The translations under genes were made by a program, and so were the position numbers. Below, piece by piece: positions 26,089 through 33,731 of a DNA stretch of 64,000 nucleotides. Under the pieces are notes generated by a model, which was given only the letters and a program-made list of their open reading frames with translations, did no database searches and was not told the DNA's origin. How positions within the stretch are numbered: the stretch's first letter is position 1; the number at the start of each line of letters is the position of its first letter. The DNA comes from JBDGYW01 sp964580055 (GTDB lineage Bacteria; Gemmatimonadota; Gemmatimonadetes; Gemmatimonadales; GWC2-71-9), in the NCBI GenBank assembly GCA_964580055.1, contig CAZOJI010000024.1, positions 4,265-68,264 of the forward strand. Direction: 5' to 3'.

Positions 26089-26567
26089 AGAGAATACCGA
26101 TTTGCCTGGACGTGAACGGAGACCGAAGCGAGCTCCTCGTGGCCCCGAACCGCACACTCCTACAGGTGCTCCGAGAAGATCTGGGACTCACAGGTGCGAA
26201 GCACGGCTGCGGCGAGGGAGAGTGCGGGTCATGCGTAGTGTTGATGGACGGGGAACCAGTGAACTCGTGTCTCGTGCTGGCCTTGCAGGCGGAAGGGCAC
26301 GAGATAACCACTATCGAAGGCGTCGCTGAGGGAGACCAGCTGCATCCTCTACAGCAGGCTCTCGTCGATCTCGGAGCGGTTCAATGCGGGTTCTGCACCC
26401 CCGGCATGGTGCTCTCCGCAAAGGCGCTGCTCGATCGCAAGAAGCGACCCACGGAACACGAGGTTCGCTCTGCGCTTTCAGGAAACCTCTGTCGCTGTAC
26501 GGGCTACGAGAAGATCGTAGACGCGGTCTTGGCCGCCGGCCGCAAGATGGCGCGGAAGGGAAGGTAG
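26085..26567 (+). CDS. Molybdenum hydroxylase, [2Fe-2S] small subunit
   Basis: 160 residues, GTG start at 26085 with GAGGAGG upstream. Both cluster motifs of the CoxS/XdhC-type small subunit are present: plant-ferredoxin-type CGEGECGSC plus a downstream Cys (~residues 43-64), and the alpha-helical cluster motif CGFC...CRC (~102-139). It relays electrons from the molybdenum cofactor to FAD. It overlaps the FAD subunit gene by 4 nt and lies 4 nt before the large-subunit gene. The three form a single complex of the alpha-beta-gamma type in the cytoplasm; no signal peptide is seen. Confidence 0.95.
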   Translation: MKRIPICLDVNGDRSELLVAPNRTLLQVLREDLGLTGAKHGCGEGECGSCVVLMDGEPVNSCLVLALQAEGHEITTIEGVAEGDQLHPLQQALVDLGAVQCGFCTPGMVLSAKALLDRKKRPTEHEVRSALSGNLCRCTGYEKIVDAVLAAGRKMARKGR

Positions 26568-26571
26568 AACG

Positions 26572-28929
26572 ATGACGCGACGATACTCGGTGTTGGGAAC
26601 GCGGGCGCCGAAGCTCGATGCTCCAGACAAGGTGACCGGCAGAGCGCTGTACGCTGAAGATCTGAACCTGCCGGGTCAGCTATATGGAGCTATTCTGCAG
26701 AGCCCACATGCGCATGCGCTGATCAAGAGAATCGACGTGTCACGGGCTCGGCGGCTTGCGGGAGTCAAAGCCGTGATCACCGCCAAAGAGGTCGGTCTCA
26801 CCAAATACGGTGTATCTCCCGCCCGCTACGACGAGACGCTGTTCGCTCACGACAAGGTGCGTTACGTGGGCGATGAGGTCGCTGCAGTGGCGGCGGTGGA
26901 CCTGGAGACCGCTCTAGAGGCACTCGACTTGATCAGAGTCGAATACGAACAGCTTCCGGCGGTGTTCGAGGTGGACGACGCCTTGCTCGATGACGCACCG
27001 CAACTGCATGCCGACTACCCGAACAACATCTGCGCCGAGGTGCACCAGGAGTTTGGAGACGTCGAGGCGGCGCTGGGCGAGTGCGAGTTTGTGCGCACCG
27101 ACAGGCTGATCAACAAGCGTCAGGATGCAGCCTTCATCGAGCCACATGCTTGTGTGGCGGACTTCCACAAGACGGGCTTTTTGACTCTGCACACATCTAC
27201 GCAAACGCCGCACTATGTGCAGCGTACTGTCGCGATGGTGACGGGGCTGCCGATCTCACGCGTTCGTGTGATCAAGCCTCATGTTGGAGGTGGTTTCGGA
27301 CCCAAGGCCGAGGCGACGCCGCTCGAGATGAGCGCCTGTTTCTTATCAATGAAGACCGGTTGCCCGGTGAAGATGGCCTACAGCCGCGAGCAAGTTTTTT
27401 TGCACTCCCGTGCCAGGCACCAGTTCTTCCACGAGATGACCACGGGTGTGAAGAAGGACGGGACGATCCACGCGCTCCACCACCGATGCGTATTGGACGG
27501 GGGGGCTTACAGCTCGTTCGGAATTGCCACCGTCTACTATGCCGGTTCCTTGCTGGGTGGACCCTACCGGCTACCCAACATGAAATACGACGGCATGCGC
27601 GTCTATACGAACAAGCCTGCCTGTGGGGCGCAGAGAGGTCACGGGGGAGTCGCGGCGCGAGCCTGCTTCGAGCAACAGCTAGACATATTTGCCGAAGAGC
27701 TCGGCATGGATCCGGTGGAGTTAAGGCTGAAGAACATCATGCGGGCCGGCGATGTGACCTGCAACGACCTGGACATGTCGTCACTGGGAATGCGCGAGTG
27801 CATCGAGGCTGTCCGCGACGCTTCAGGGTGGGACGAGAAGAAGGGCAAATTGCCGAGGGGCAGGGGAATCGGTATGGCCTGCGGATTCTTCGTGTCGGGC
27901 GCGGGGTATCCGATCTACCGATCCGACACCTATCACTCGACCCTGGTGTTACGAGTGGCCGAGGATGGGGGGGGCGTCACGGCTTACACGGCTTCGGCCG
28001 ACATCGGCCAGGGCTCTGACACAATGGTAGCGATGGTCGTGGCTGAGGCCTTGGGAATACCCCTATCCGATGTGCGAGTCGAATCGGGGGACACCGATTC
28101 TTCAATGGACCTCGGTGCGTACTCGTCTCGCCAGACGCTTATGACCGGGCACGCGGCCAAGGAAGCCGCTGAGGACGTGAAGGCGCAGATTCTGGCGGTA
28201 CTGGCAGAGGAACTCGGCGTGGCGGAGAACAGGCTCGATATCAAGAACGGCGGCGTAACGGTTAGCGGGGCGAAACCCGACATAGAACCGCTGCGACGGC
28301 GTTACATCAAGGAGCACCGCGGATGGACCGACTTGCCCTCCGGTGACCACCTCACGTTCAAGGAGGCCGCCAGACTGGCGACCGTAGCCAAGGGATCGAT
28401 CGTGGGCACCGGCAAGTACAAACCGCCCCGATTAGGAGGAACGCACAAGGGAGCTGCCGTCGGCACTTCTCCCGCCTATGGCTGCTCCGCGGAGATAGTG
28501 GAAGTCTCGGTCGACCTGGAAACAGGGCAAGTGACAGTGGACGCCATGACCGACGCACACGACTGCGGTCAAGCGATCAACCGCACGTCGGTCGAAGGGC
28601 AGATGCAGGGTGCTCTTTCGATGGGTCTCGGTGAGGCATTGCTGGAGGAGGTGAAGTTCGACGACCAAGGCCGAATACTCAACGCCTCTCTGGGTGAATA
28701 CAAGATTCCCACGGCACTAGACATGCCCCGCGTGAAGACGATCATCGTGGAGAGCAACGAACCCAACGGACCGTTCGGGGCGAAGGAGGTTGGTGAAGGC
28801 GCCATCATGCCCACGATCCCCGCCATTTTGAACGCCGTGTATGATGCCACAGGGGTGCGGATCACCGAGCTGCCCGTTACGGCGGAACGGGTTTTCGCGG
28901 CGATGCGGGAGGCGGAGAAGGGGCGGTAG
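26572..28929 (+). CDS. Molybdenum hydroxylase, molybdopterin-binding large subunit
   Basis: 785 residues, ATG preceded by GGAAGG. Xanthine dehydrogenase superfamily large subunit: N-terminal VTGRALYAEDLNLPGQLYG, HVGGGFGPKAE, CGAQRGHGG and the C-terminal cofactor-binding GPFGAKEVGEGA with its conserved active-site Glu. The loop that in CO dehydrogenase reads AYRCSFR is here GAYSSRQTLMTGHA, so this is not a CODH. CGAQRGHGG and AYSSR recall the 4-hydroxybenzoyl-CoA reductase/nicotinate dehydrogenase side of the family. Likely reaction: hydroxylation or dehydroxylation of an aromatic, N-heterocyclic or CoA-bound substrate; the substrate is not deducible. It is the last gene of the operon, ending in a convergent gap with word repeat D. 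Confidence 0.92.
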   Translation: MTRRYSVLGTRAPKLDAPDKVTGRALYAEDLNLPGQLYGAILQSPHAHALIKRIDVSRARRLAGVKAVITAKEVGLTKYGVSPARYDETLFAHDKVRYVGDEVAAVAAVDLETALEALDLIRVEYEQLPAVFEVDDALLDDAPQLHADYPNNICAEVHQEFGDVEAALGECEFVRTDRLINKRQDAAFIEPHACVADFHKTGFLTLHTSTQTPHYVQRTVAMVTGLPISRVRVIKPHVGGGFGPKAEATPLEMSACFLSMKTGCPVKMAYSREQVFLHSRARHQFFHEMTTGVKKDGTIHALHHRCVLDGGAYSSFGIATVYYAGSLLGGPYRLPNMKYDGMRVYTNKPACGAQRGHGGVAARACFEQQLDIFAEELGMDPVELRLKNIMRAGDVTCNDLDMSSLGMRECIEAVRDASGWDEKKGKLPRGRGIGMACGFFVSGAGYPIYRSDTYHSTLVLRVAEDGGGVTAYTASADIGQGSDTMVAMVVAEALGIPLSDVRVESGDTDSSMDLGAYSSRQTLMTGHAAKEAAEDVKAQILAVLAEELGVAENRLDIKNGGVTVSGAKPDIEPLRRRYIKEHRGWTDLPSGDHLTFKEAARLATVAKGSIVGTGKYKPPRLGGTHKGAAVGTSPAYGCSAEIVEVSVDLETGQVTVDAMTDAHDCGQAINRTSVEGQMQGALSMGLGEALLEEVKFDDQGRILNASLGEYKIPTALDMPRVKTIIVESNEPNGPFGAKEVGEGAIMPTIPAILNAVYDATGVRITELPVTAERVFAAMREAEKGR

Positions 28930-28940
28930 GGTAGCCAAAA

Positions 28941-29083
28941 GAATATTCAATGTCCAACGAGGAATTTCCAATGATCAAGGGTGGATCACTTGGACATTGG
29001 CCATTCCTCGTTGTCCTCGTTGGACATTGATCAGGTGTGGATCACTTGGACGTTGGCCATTCCTCGTTGGACATTGGCCATTC
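28941..29083. repeat. Word repeat D (TTGGACATTG family), convergent gap
   Basis: The most elaborate member. It has a perfect 16-bp inverted repeat, ATGTCCAACGAGGAAT (28950-28965) and ATTCCTCGTTGGACAT (29059-29074). It also has a 33-bp direct repeat with one mismatch (28981-29013 and 29037-29069; gtggatcacttggac...). It fills the gap between the 3' ends of the molybdenum large subunit and BNR paralog 3. It shares words with 19403-19508 and 32351-32439. Confidence 0.85.
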
Positions 29084-29094
29084 AACTCTCCGCC

Positions 29095-32000
29095 CTAGTA
29101 ACCGCCATCCGTCACCAATCCCGCTACCCCCGCCTCGGATAACATCCTGTTGAACTCCGCGATATCCTCCTGCCGTATCTCCCGCATCTGACTCTGGTAA
29201 TCGCGAAGCAGGCCTTTCAGTCTCTCATGCACCTCGATCTGCTGCTTGGTCGGCACGAAGTCCGAGCTTCCGATGTAGCCGGCCAGACTTGTGATCTTGG
29301 CGTAGAGCTGCCTCGGCCAGCGGAGACGATCCTGCCCTGCCGATCCGCCCGACAACCTGAGATCGGTGAGGTTCATCTCCCAGTCGATCAGCTTCTGGTC
29401 CAGCTCTCTCCCGGCGGCGATTATTTGGTCACTCCCATTTCTGTCGCGCAGGCGATCGATGAGTCGCAGAATCTGGTCGCGCACCAACTCCGCCTCGTTG
29501 ATGAGATCCACGACGTCGTTTGCGTTGTCGCGCAGCTCGAGCAACACCGCGAACTGTTCGCGGATGTCGGTCTCGGTTCCCTCGGAGTGAGGATCTTTCA
29601 GCACCATTAGAGGCTCGGTGAACGTCTCATCGCCGACGGTCAGGCGAACAGTGTATTCTCCGGGAGGTGCCAACGGACGCACTCTCCCAGTCTCTCCCGC
29701 AGGACGCCAACCGTCGTCGCCGATCGGTACATGTGAATGCTCCAAGACCGGCGTCCGCATGCGTGGTGTTCTGGACGGGGTCAAGTGGAAGTCCCAATAG
29801 ACCCTGTTTATTCCCGGGTCGCTCGGAGCGGAGTCGAGGTTGCGCAAGACGTCGCCGGTTCGGTCGAGGATGGCGATGCTGACTCTGTCGCCGGGCTCGG
29901 CGTCGAAGTAGTAATGGATCAACGCTGCGTTCCGCGGGTTCTCGCCGGCCCCGGGGTCGTTCGGCTGGCTGACCGAAGGACTCCGGTAGCGGAACCGATA
30001 CGCCGGACGCGGCGCGAACAGGTGAACGTCCGAAGCTATCACGTCGTCGGTAAGCTGTTGCAGCGGTGTGATATCATCGAGTATCCAGAAGCCGCGGCCA
30101 TAGGTTGCAACGACCAGATCGTTGAAGTGCTCCTGAATCGTGAGCCAATGTACCGGTGCGTGCGGCAGATTCGTCTGGAACGGAATCCAGTCATCGCCGT
30201 CGTTGAACGAAACGAAGAACGAGTTCTCGGTGCCCGCATAGAGCAGGCCCCGACGAACGGGATCCTCCCGCACCACGTGCACGTAGCTGAACACGCTCCG
30301 GGGGATATCGTCGCTAATGAGTCGCCAACTGCCGCCGTAGTCGTCGGTCTTGTAGATGTATGGCTGTGTATTGTTGACCTGGTGAAAATCGACCGAGATG
30401 TAGGCGGTAGCAGCGTCGTACCTCGAGGGCTCGATATTGCTCACGGTGCCCCAGGGAGGCAGGTCCGGGATGTTGTCGGTCACGTTCGTCCAGTTGTCGC
30501 CCCCGTCGCGCGTGACCTGGACCAGGCCGTCGTTCGAACCCGTCCAGATCAGCCCCTCCTCCAGCGGCGACTCAGCGATGGCGAATAGCACTGAAGCGTA
30601 GGTGGGGCTCGCGTCGTCGGGAGTGAGTCCACCGGTCTTCTGCTGTTTGCTCTTGTCGTTGAGAGTGAGGTCGGGGCTTACGACAGTCCAACTGTGCCCG
30701 CCGTCCGTAGTCTGGTGCACATGTTGACTGCCGACGTACACGCGATTGTGATCGTGCGGCGAGATGGCAATGGGGAACGTCCATTGGAACCGGTACCGCA
30801 GCTCGGCGGCGGGCCAACCCTCAGGGTTGTTGGGCCACACGGTAACGTTCCTGGAGTGACCGTTCTCGACGTTGTATCGGTCCAGCGTCCCCTCATAACA
30901 TCCCGACCAGACGATGTTGTTGTCGACGGGATCGGGGATCGCGAATCCACACTCACAGCCGCCCACGGAGTGCCACGCACCGATGGGGATGCTCCCTCGC
31001 GTCAGGCTGTTGCTGGGCCCGCGGTGGGACATGCCGTCCTGTCTGTTGCCGTAGACGAAGTAGGGGATCTGATTGTCTGTGTAGACGTGGTACATCTGGG
31101 CAATCGGTAGGCGCGGGCGCCACCAGCCGTCGCCGCGAGTGGTCGAGATGCTGAGCCCGCCGTCGTGCCCAACGATCATTCGGTCCGGCAGCAGCGGATC
31201 GATCCACATGTCGTGGTGGTCCCCTCCGGCACCGGCGTACTCGATAGTGAGCCCGCCGTCGTATGACCGGGTGTGAGACACGGCGAGGAAGTGCGCTTCG
31301 TTGTGGTCATCGGGCGCCACCGCCATCCGCGAGTAGTAGTGCGGGCGTTGTACCAACGTGTGATCGGCGTTCACCATGCGCCACGAAAACCCGCCGTCGT
31401 CCGACCGCCACAGAACACCCTGATGATCGTCGAGCTCGGCGAAATCGCGATTGGAGTTGGTCTCGATGAGCGCGTATACGCGGTCGGAATTGTCCGCCGA
31501 CATCGCCAGCGCAATCTTGCCAAGCGGCGGAGCGGGAAGGCCGTTTCCGGTAAGGTGCTCCCACGTGTCGCCGCCGTCTCGTGACACGTAAAGCCCGCTG
31601 CCGGGCCCGCCGCTCTGCCTTCCCCAGGTCCAAATGATCATCTGCCACATTCCGGCGAACAGGATCTCGGGGTTGTTGGGGTCCATCACCACGTCGGAGG
31701 CGCCCGTGTTTTCGTCTACAAACAGGACTCGCTCCCACGTCTCGCCGGCGTCCGTCGTTCTGAAAACGCCGCGCTCCTGTTGGGGACCGTAGAGGTGACC
31801 CAATGCCGCCACGTAGACGATATCGGGATTGTCCGGATGAATGATCACTCGAGAGATGCGGCCCGTCATCTCGAGACCCATGTGAGTCCACGTGCGCCCC
31901 GCATCGGTCGACTTGTATATCCCGTTTCCGATCGAGATGTTGCTGCGCACCTTCGACTCACCCGTACCCACCCAGACGATATTGCGGTTCGATGGAGCGA

Positions 32001-32286
32001 TCGCTATCGCACCTATCGACTGGACCTCCTGGTCGTCGAAGACCGGCTCCCATTGATGGCCGCCGTCCACGCTCTTGAAGACTCCGCCGGACGCAGCCCC
32101 GAAGTAGTAGGTGTTGGGATCCCCCGGCACACCCACAACGGCGCTGACCCTATTGCCCACCGGTCCGATGTGGCGGTACTCGAGTTGATCGAAGAAGGAG
32201 CCGGTGAGTTGGGTGGGGGATTGTGCGGTTGCAAGACACGCTGGGAGCATTAGTGAGATGAGAAAAGCGGTCGGCGCCTTGTGCAT
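29095..32286 (-). CDS. Exported BNR/sortilin-like repeat protein (paralog 3)
   Basis: 1,063 residues with a Sec signal peptide (MHKAPTAFLISLMLPACLATAQ) and AGGAGA before the ATG at 32286. Same plan as the genes at 5014 and 11579: an opening block EYRHIGPVGNRVSAV, FGAASGGVFKSVDGGHQWE, then Asp-box repeats (STDAGRTWT, TTDAGETWE, SRDGGDTWE, TRDGGDNWT) and a C-terminal beta-rich domain with PGEYTVRLTVGDETFTEPL. A helical tail follows (VVDLINEAELVRDQILRL). It differs from the other two by a CECGF/GCYEG cysteine region near the middle. It is presumably a surface or periplasmic propeller with unknown ligand. The gene is flanked on both sides by TTGGACATTG-family repeats. Confidence 0.85.
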   Translation of the reverse strand: MHKAPTAFLISLMLPACLATAQSPTQLTGSFFDQLEYRHIGPVGNRVSAVVGVPGDPNTYYFGAASGGVFKSVDGGHQWEPVFDDQEVQSIGAIAIAPSNRNIVWVGTGESKVRSNISIGNGIYKSTDAGRTWTHMGLEMTGRISRVIIHPDNPDIVYVAALGHLYGPQQERGVFRTTDAGETWERVLFVDENTGASDVVMDPNNPEILFAGMWQMIIWTWGRQSGGPGSGLYVSRDGGDTWEHLTGNGLPAPPLGKIALAMSADNSDRVYALIETNSNRDFAELDDHQGVLWRSDDGGFSWRMVNADHTLVQRPHYYSRMAVAPDDHNEAHFLAVSHTRSYDGGLTIEYAGAGGDHHDMWIDPLLPDRMIVGHDGGLSISTTRGDGWWRPRLPIAQMYHVYTDNQIPYFVYGNRQDGMSHRGPSNSLTRGSIPIGAWHSVGGCECGFAIPDPVDNNIVWSGCYEGTLDRYNVENGHSRNVTVWPNNPEGWPAAELRYRFQWTFPIAISPHDHNRVYVGSQHVHQTTDGGHSWTVVSPDLTLNDKSKQQKTGGLTPDDASPTYASVLFAIAESPLEEGLIWTGSNDGLVQVTRDGGDNWTNVTDNIPDLPPWGTVSNIEPSRYDAATAYISVDFHQVNNTQPYIYKTDDYGGSWRLISDDIPRSVFSYVHVVREDPVRRGLLYAGTENSFFVSFNDGDDWIPFQTNLPHAPVHWLTIQEHFNDLVVATYGRGFWILDDITPLQQLTDDVIASDVHLFAPRPAYRFRYRSPSVSQPNDPGAGENPRNAALIHYYFDAEPGDRVSIAILDRTGDVLRNLDSAPSDPGINRVYWDFHLTPSRTPRMRTPVLEHSHVPIGDDGWRPAGETGRVRPLAPPGEYTVRLTVGDETFTEPLMVLKDPHSEGTETDIREQFAVLLELRDNANDVVDLINEAELVRDQILRLIDRLRDRNGSDQIIAAGRELDQKLIDWEMNLTDLRLSGGSAGQDRLRWPRQLYAKITSLAGYIGSSDFVPTKQQIEVHERLKGLLRDYQSQMREIRQEDIAEFNRMLSEAGVAGLVTDGGY

Positions 32287-32350
32287 TTAGGTGTCTCCTG
32301 TGGTCAGACTCTGTGTTCCGCGGTTCTGAAGGGAGAACATTCAACATTCA

Positions 32351-32439
32351 ACACGGAATGTCCAACACCCAACATCCAACACGGGAATATTCGAACATTG
32401 GATATTCCTCTGTTGGACATTGGACATTGATTTCCGTGT
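32351..32439. repeat. Word repeat E (TTGGACATTG family), divergent gap
   Basis: An 89-bp imperfect inverted repeat whose ends are ACACGGAA (32351-32358) and TTCCGTGT (32432-32439). The arms are made of gtccaac/cccaacatccaac and tgttggacattggacattg words. Unlike C and D it lies between two gene starts (BNR paralog 3 and pdxH), so a terminator role alone cannot explain the family. Confidence 0.85.
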
Positions 32440-32482
32440 ATTCCCCCCCCAACAGTCCCCCACTACCTTTCGAGCCAACATT

Positions 32483-33136
32483 ATGTCTCTGATATCCAAC
32501 ATCCGCACCGCCATGACCATGGGCAGGGGAATGAAGAAGGGCCTGTCCGAGGAAACGGCGGGTAAGGATCCTATCAAGCTGTTCGGCGCTTGGTTCGATG
32601 ATGCGAAGAAGTCGGGCCTGTTTCTCTACGATGCCATAACTCTGGCCACTTGCACCAAGGAGGGCGTGCCGTCCGCTCGCATGATGTTGCTCAAGGGTTT
32701 CGACGAGCGTGGGTTCGTGTTCTACACCAATTACGAGAGTCGCAAAGCCGTCGAACTCGAAGAGAACCCTCGTGCCGCGATCATCTCGCACTGGCCGATT
32801 TTGGAACGTCAGATCAGGGTTGAAGGCGATGTGGAGCGGCTCACCACGGAAGAATCAACCGCCTATTTCCATAGCCGCCCCCGCGGCAGCCAGCTCGGTG
32901 CGTGGGCCTCGGCGCAGAGCACACCGCTGGAGAGCCCAGAGGTATTGAAGCGTCGGTTTCAGGAATACGAATGGAAGTATTCCGGCGCAGAGGTCCCGTT
33001 GCCCCCGTTCTGGGGAGGCTACAGGCTCAAACCGGCACGCATCGAATTCTGGCAAGGACGTCTGAACCGCCTGCATGACCGTGTGCGCTACGATAAGGTC
33101 GGCGGCGGATGGGAGATGGGGCGGCTGTATCCCTGA
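32483..33136 (+). CDS. pdxH: Pyridoxamine/pyridoxine 5'-phosphate oxidase
   Basis: 217 residues from the ATG at 32483. The frame opens at 32420 inside word repeat E, but the upstream codons are not protein-like. It catalyses FMN-dependent oxidation of pyridoxine or pyridoxamine 5'-phosphate to pyridoxal 5'-phosphate. Family signatures are ARMMLLKGFDERGFVFYTNYES (FMN binding), SRKAVELEENPRAA, WASAQSTPLES and the C-terminal PPFWGGYRLKPARIEFWQG...RLHDR. Length is normal (~215-230). The cofactor serves the PLP-dependent aminotransferase encoded nearby at 37459. The gene converges on iorB with only 7 bp between stop codons. Confidence 0.95.
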   Translation: MSLISNIRTAMTMGRGMKKGLSEETAGKDPIKLFGAWFDDAKKSGLFLYDAITLATCTKEGVPSARMMLLKGFDERGFVFYTNYESRKAVELEENPRAAIISHWPILERQIRVEGDVERLTTEESTAYFHSRPRGSQLGAWASAQSTPLESPEVLKRRFQEYEWKYSGAEVPLPPFWGGYRLKPARIEFWQGRLNRLHDRVRYDKVGGGWEMGRLYP

Positions 33137-33143
33137 CCATTCC

Positions 33144-33728
33144 CTACCGCCCGTTCCCTGACAACTCTCTCCCCAAAGCAAACGCCTGTTCATTCAGCTC
33201 GCGAAACTTCTCAGGAATCCGGTTCCGCAGCGTCTCGTTCCAGACTTCTTCCGGAATATCGAGCTTCTCAGCTAGAGCACCCAGGAGAACCACGTTTGCG
33301 GCTCGGTGGTTGCCCAGCTCGATTGCTCTCTGAGTGGCTTCGATTACCAGAACTTTAAAGCCCTTCGACTTCAGAAAGTCGACGGCGTCATCGGGGTAGT
33401 CGCGGCGATCGGCCGTGCGCGTCGGTTCCACCTTGTGGTCGTTCAAGATCATGGTTCCGCCAGGCTTGACGAAGTGCGCGTAGCGCAATGCCTCTAGCTT
33501 CTCGAGTGCAACCAGAAAATCGACCGATTCGAGTCTAGCCGTCGGCGAATACACCTGGTCGCCGAAACGAACATGACTGAACACTGCTCCGCCTCGCTGC
33601 GCGACACCGTGAAACTCGCCCTGCTTCACGTCGCGGCCGGCTTCTTTGGCCGCCAGCGCCAGCAACTCGCTCGAGAGGATAGCGCCCTGGCCGCCGACAC
33701 CTGCGATCAAAACGTTGGTCACCGACAT
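33144..33728 (-). CDS. iorB: Indolepyruvate:ferredoxin oxidoreductase, beta subunit
   Basis: 194 residues of the 2-oxoacid:acceptor oxidoreductase gamma-type domain: N-terminal NVLIAGVGGQGAILSSELLALAA and GEFHGVAQRGGAVFSHVRFG. It forms a complex with IorA, encoded 3 bp upstream on the same strand. The complex decarboxylates aryl pyruvates from aromatic amino-acid transamination to aryl-acetyl-CoA, reducing ferredoxin. Length matches known IorB (~190-200). The gene pair is clearly an operon and fits amino-acid catabolism together with the aminotransferase at 37459. Confidence 0.95.
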   Translation of the reverse strand: MSVTNVLIAGVGGQGAILSSELLALAAKEAGRDVKQGEFHGVAQRGGAVFSHVRFGDQVYSPTARLESVDFLVALEKLEALRYAHFVKPGGTMILNDHKVEPTRTADRRDYPDDAVDFLKSKGFKVLVIEATQRAIELGNHRAANVVLLGALAEKLDIPEEVWNETLRNRIPEKFRELNEQAFALGRELSGNGR

Positions 33729-33731
33729 GGC

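Noticed and set aside
28941..29083. CRISPR array
   Set aside because: The direct repeats occur only twice, are themselves made of inverted words, and there are no regularly sized unique spacers or cas genes.
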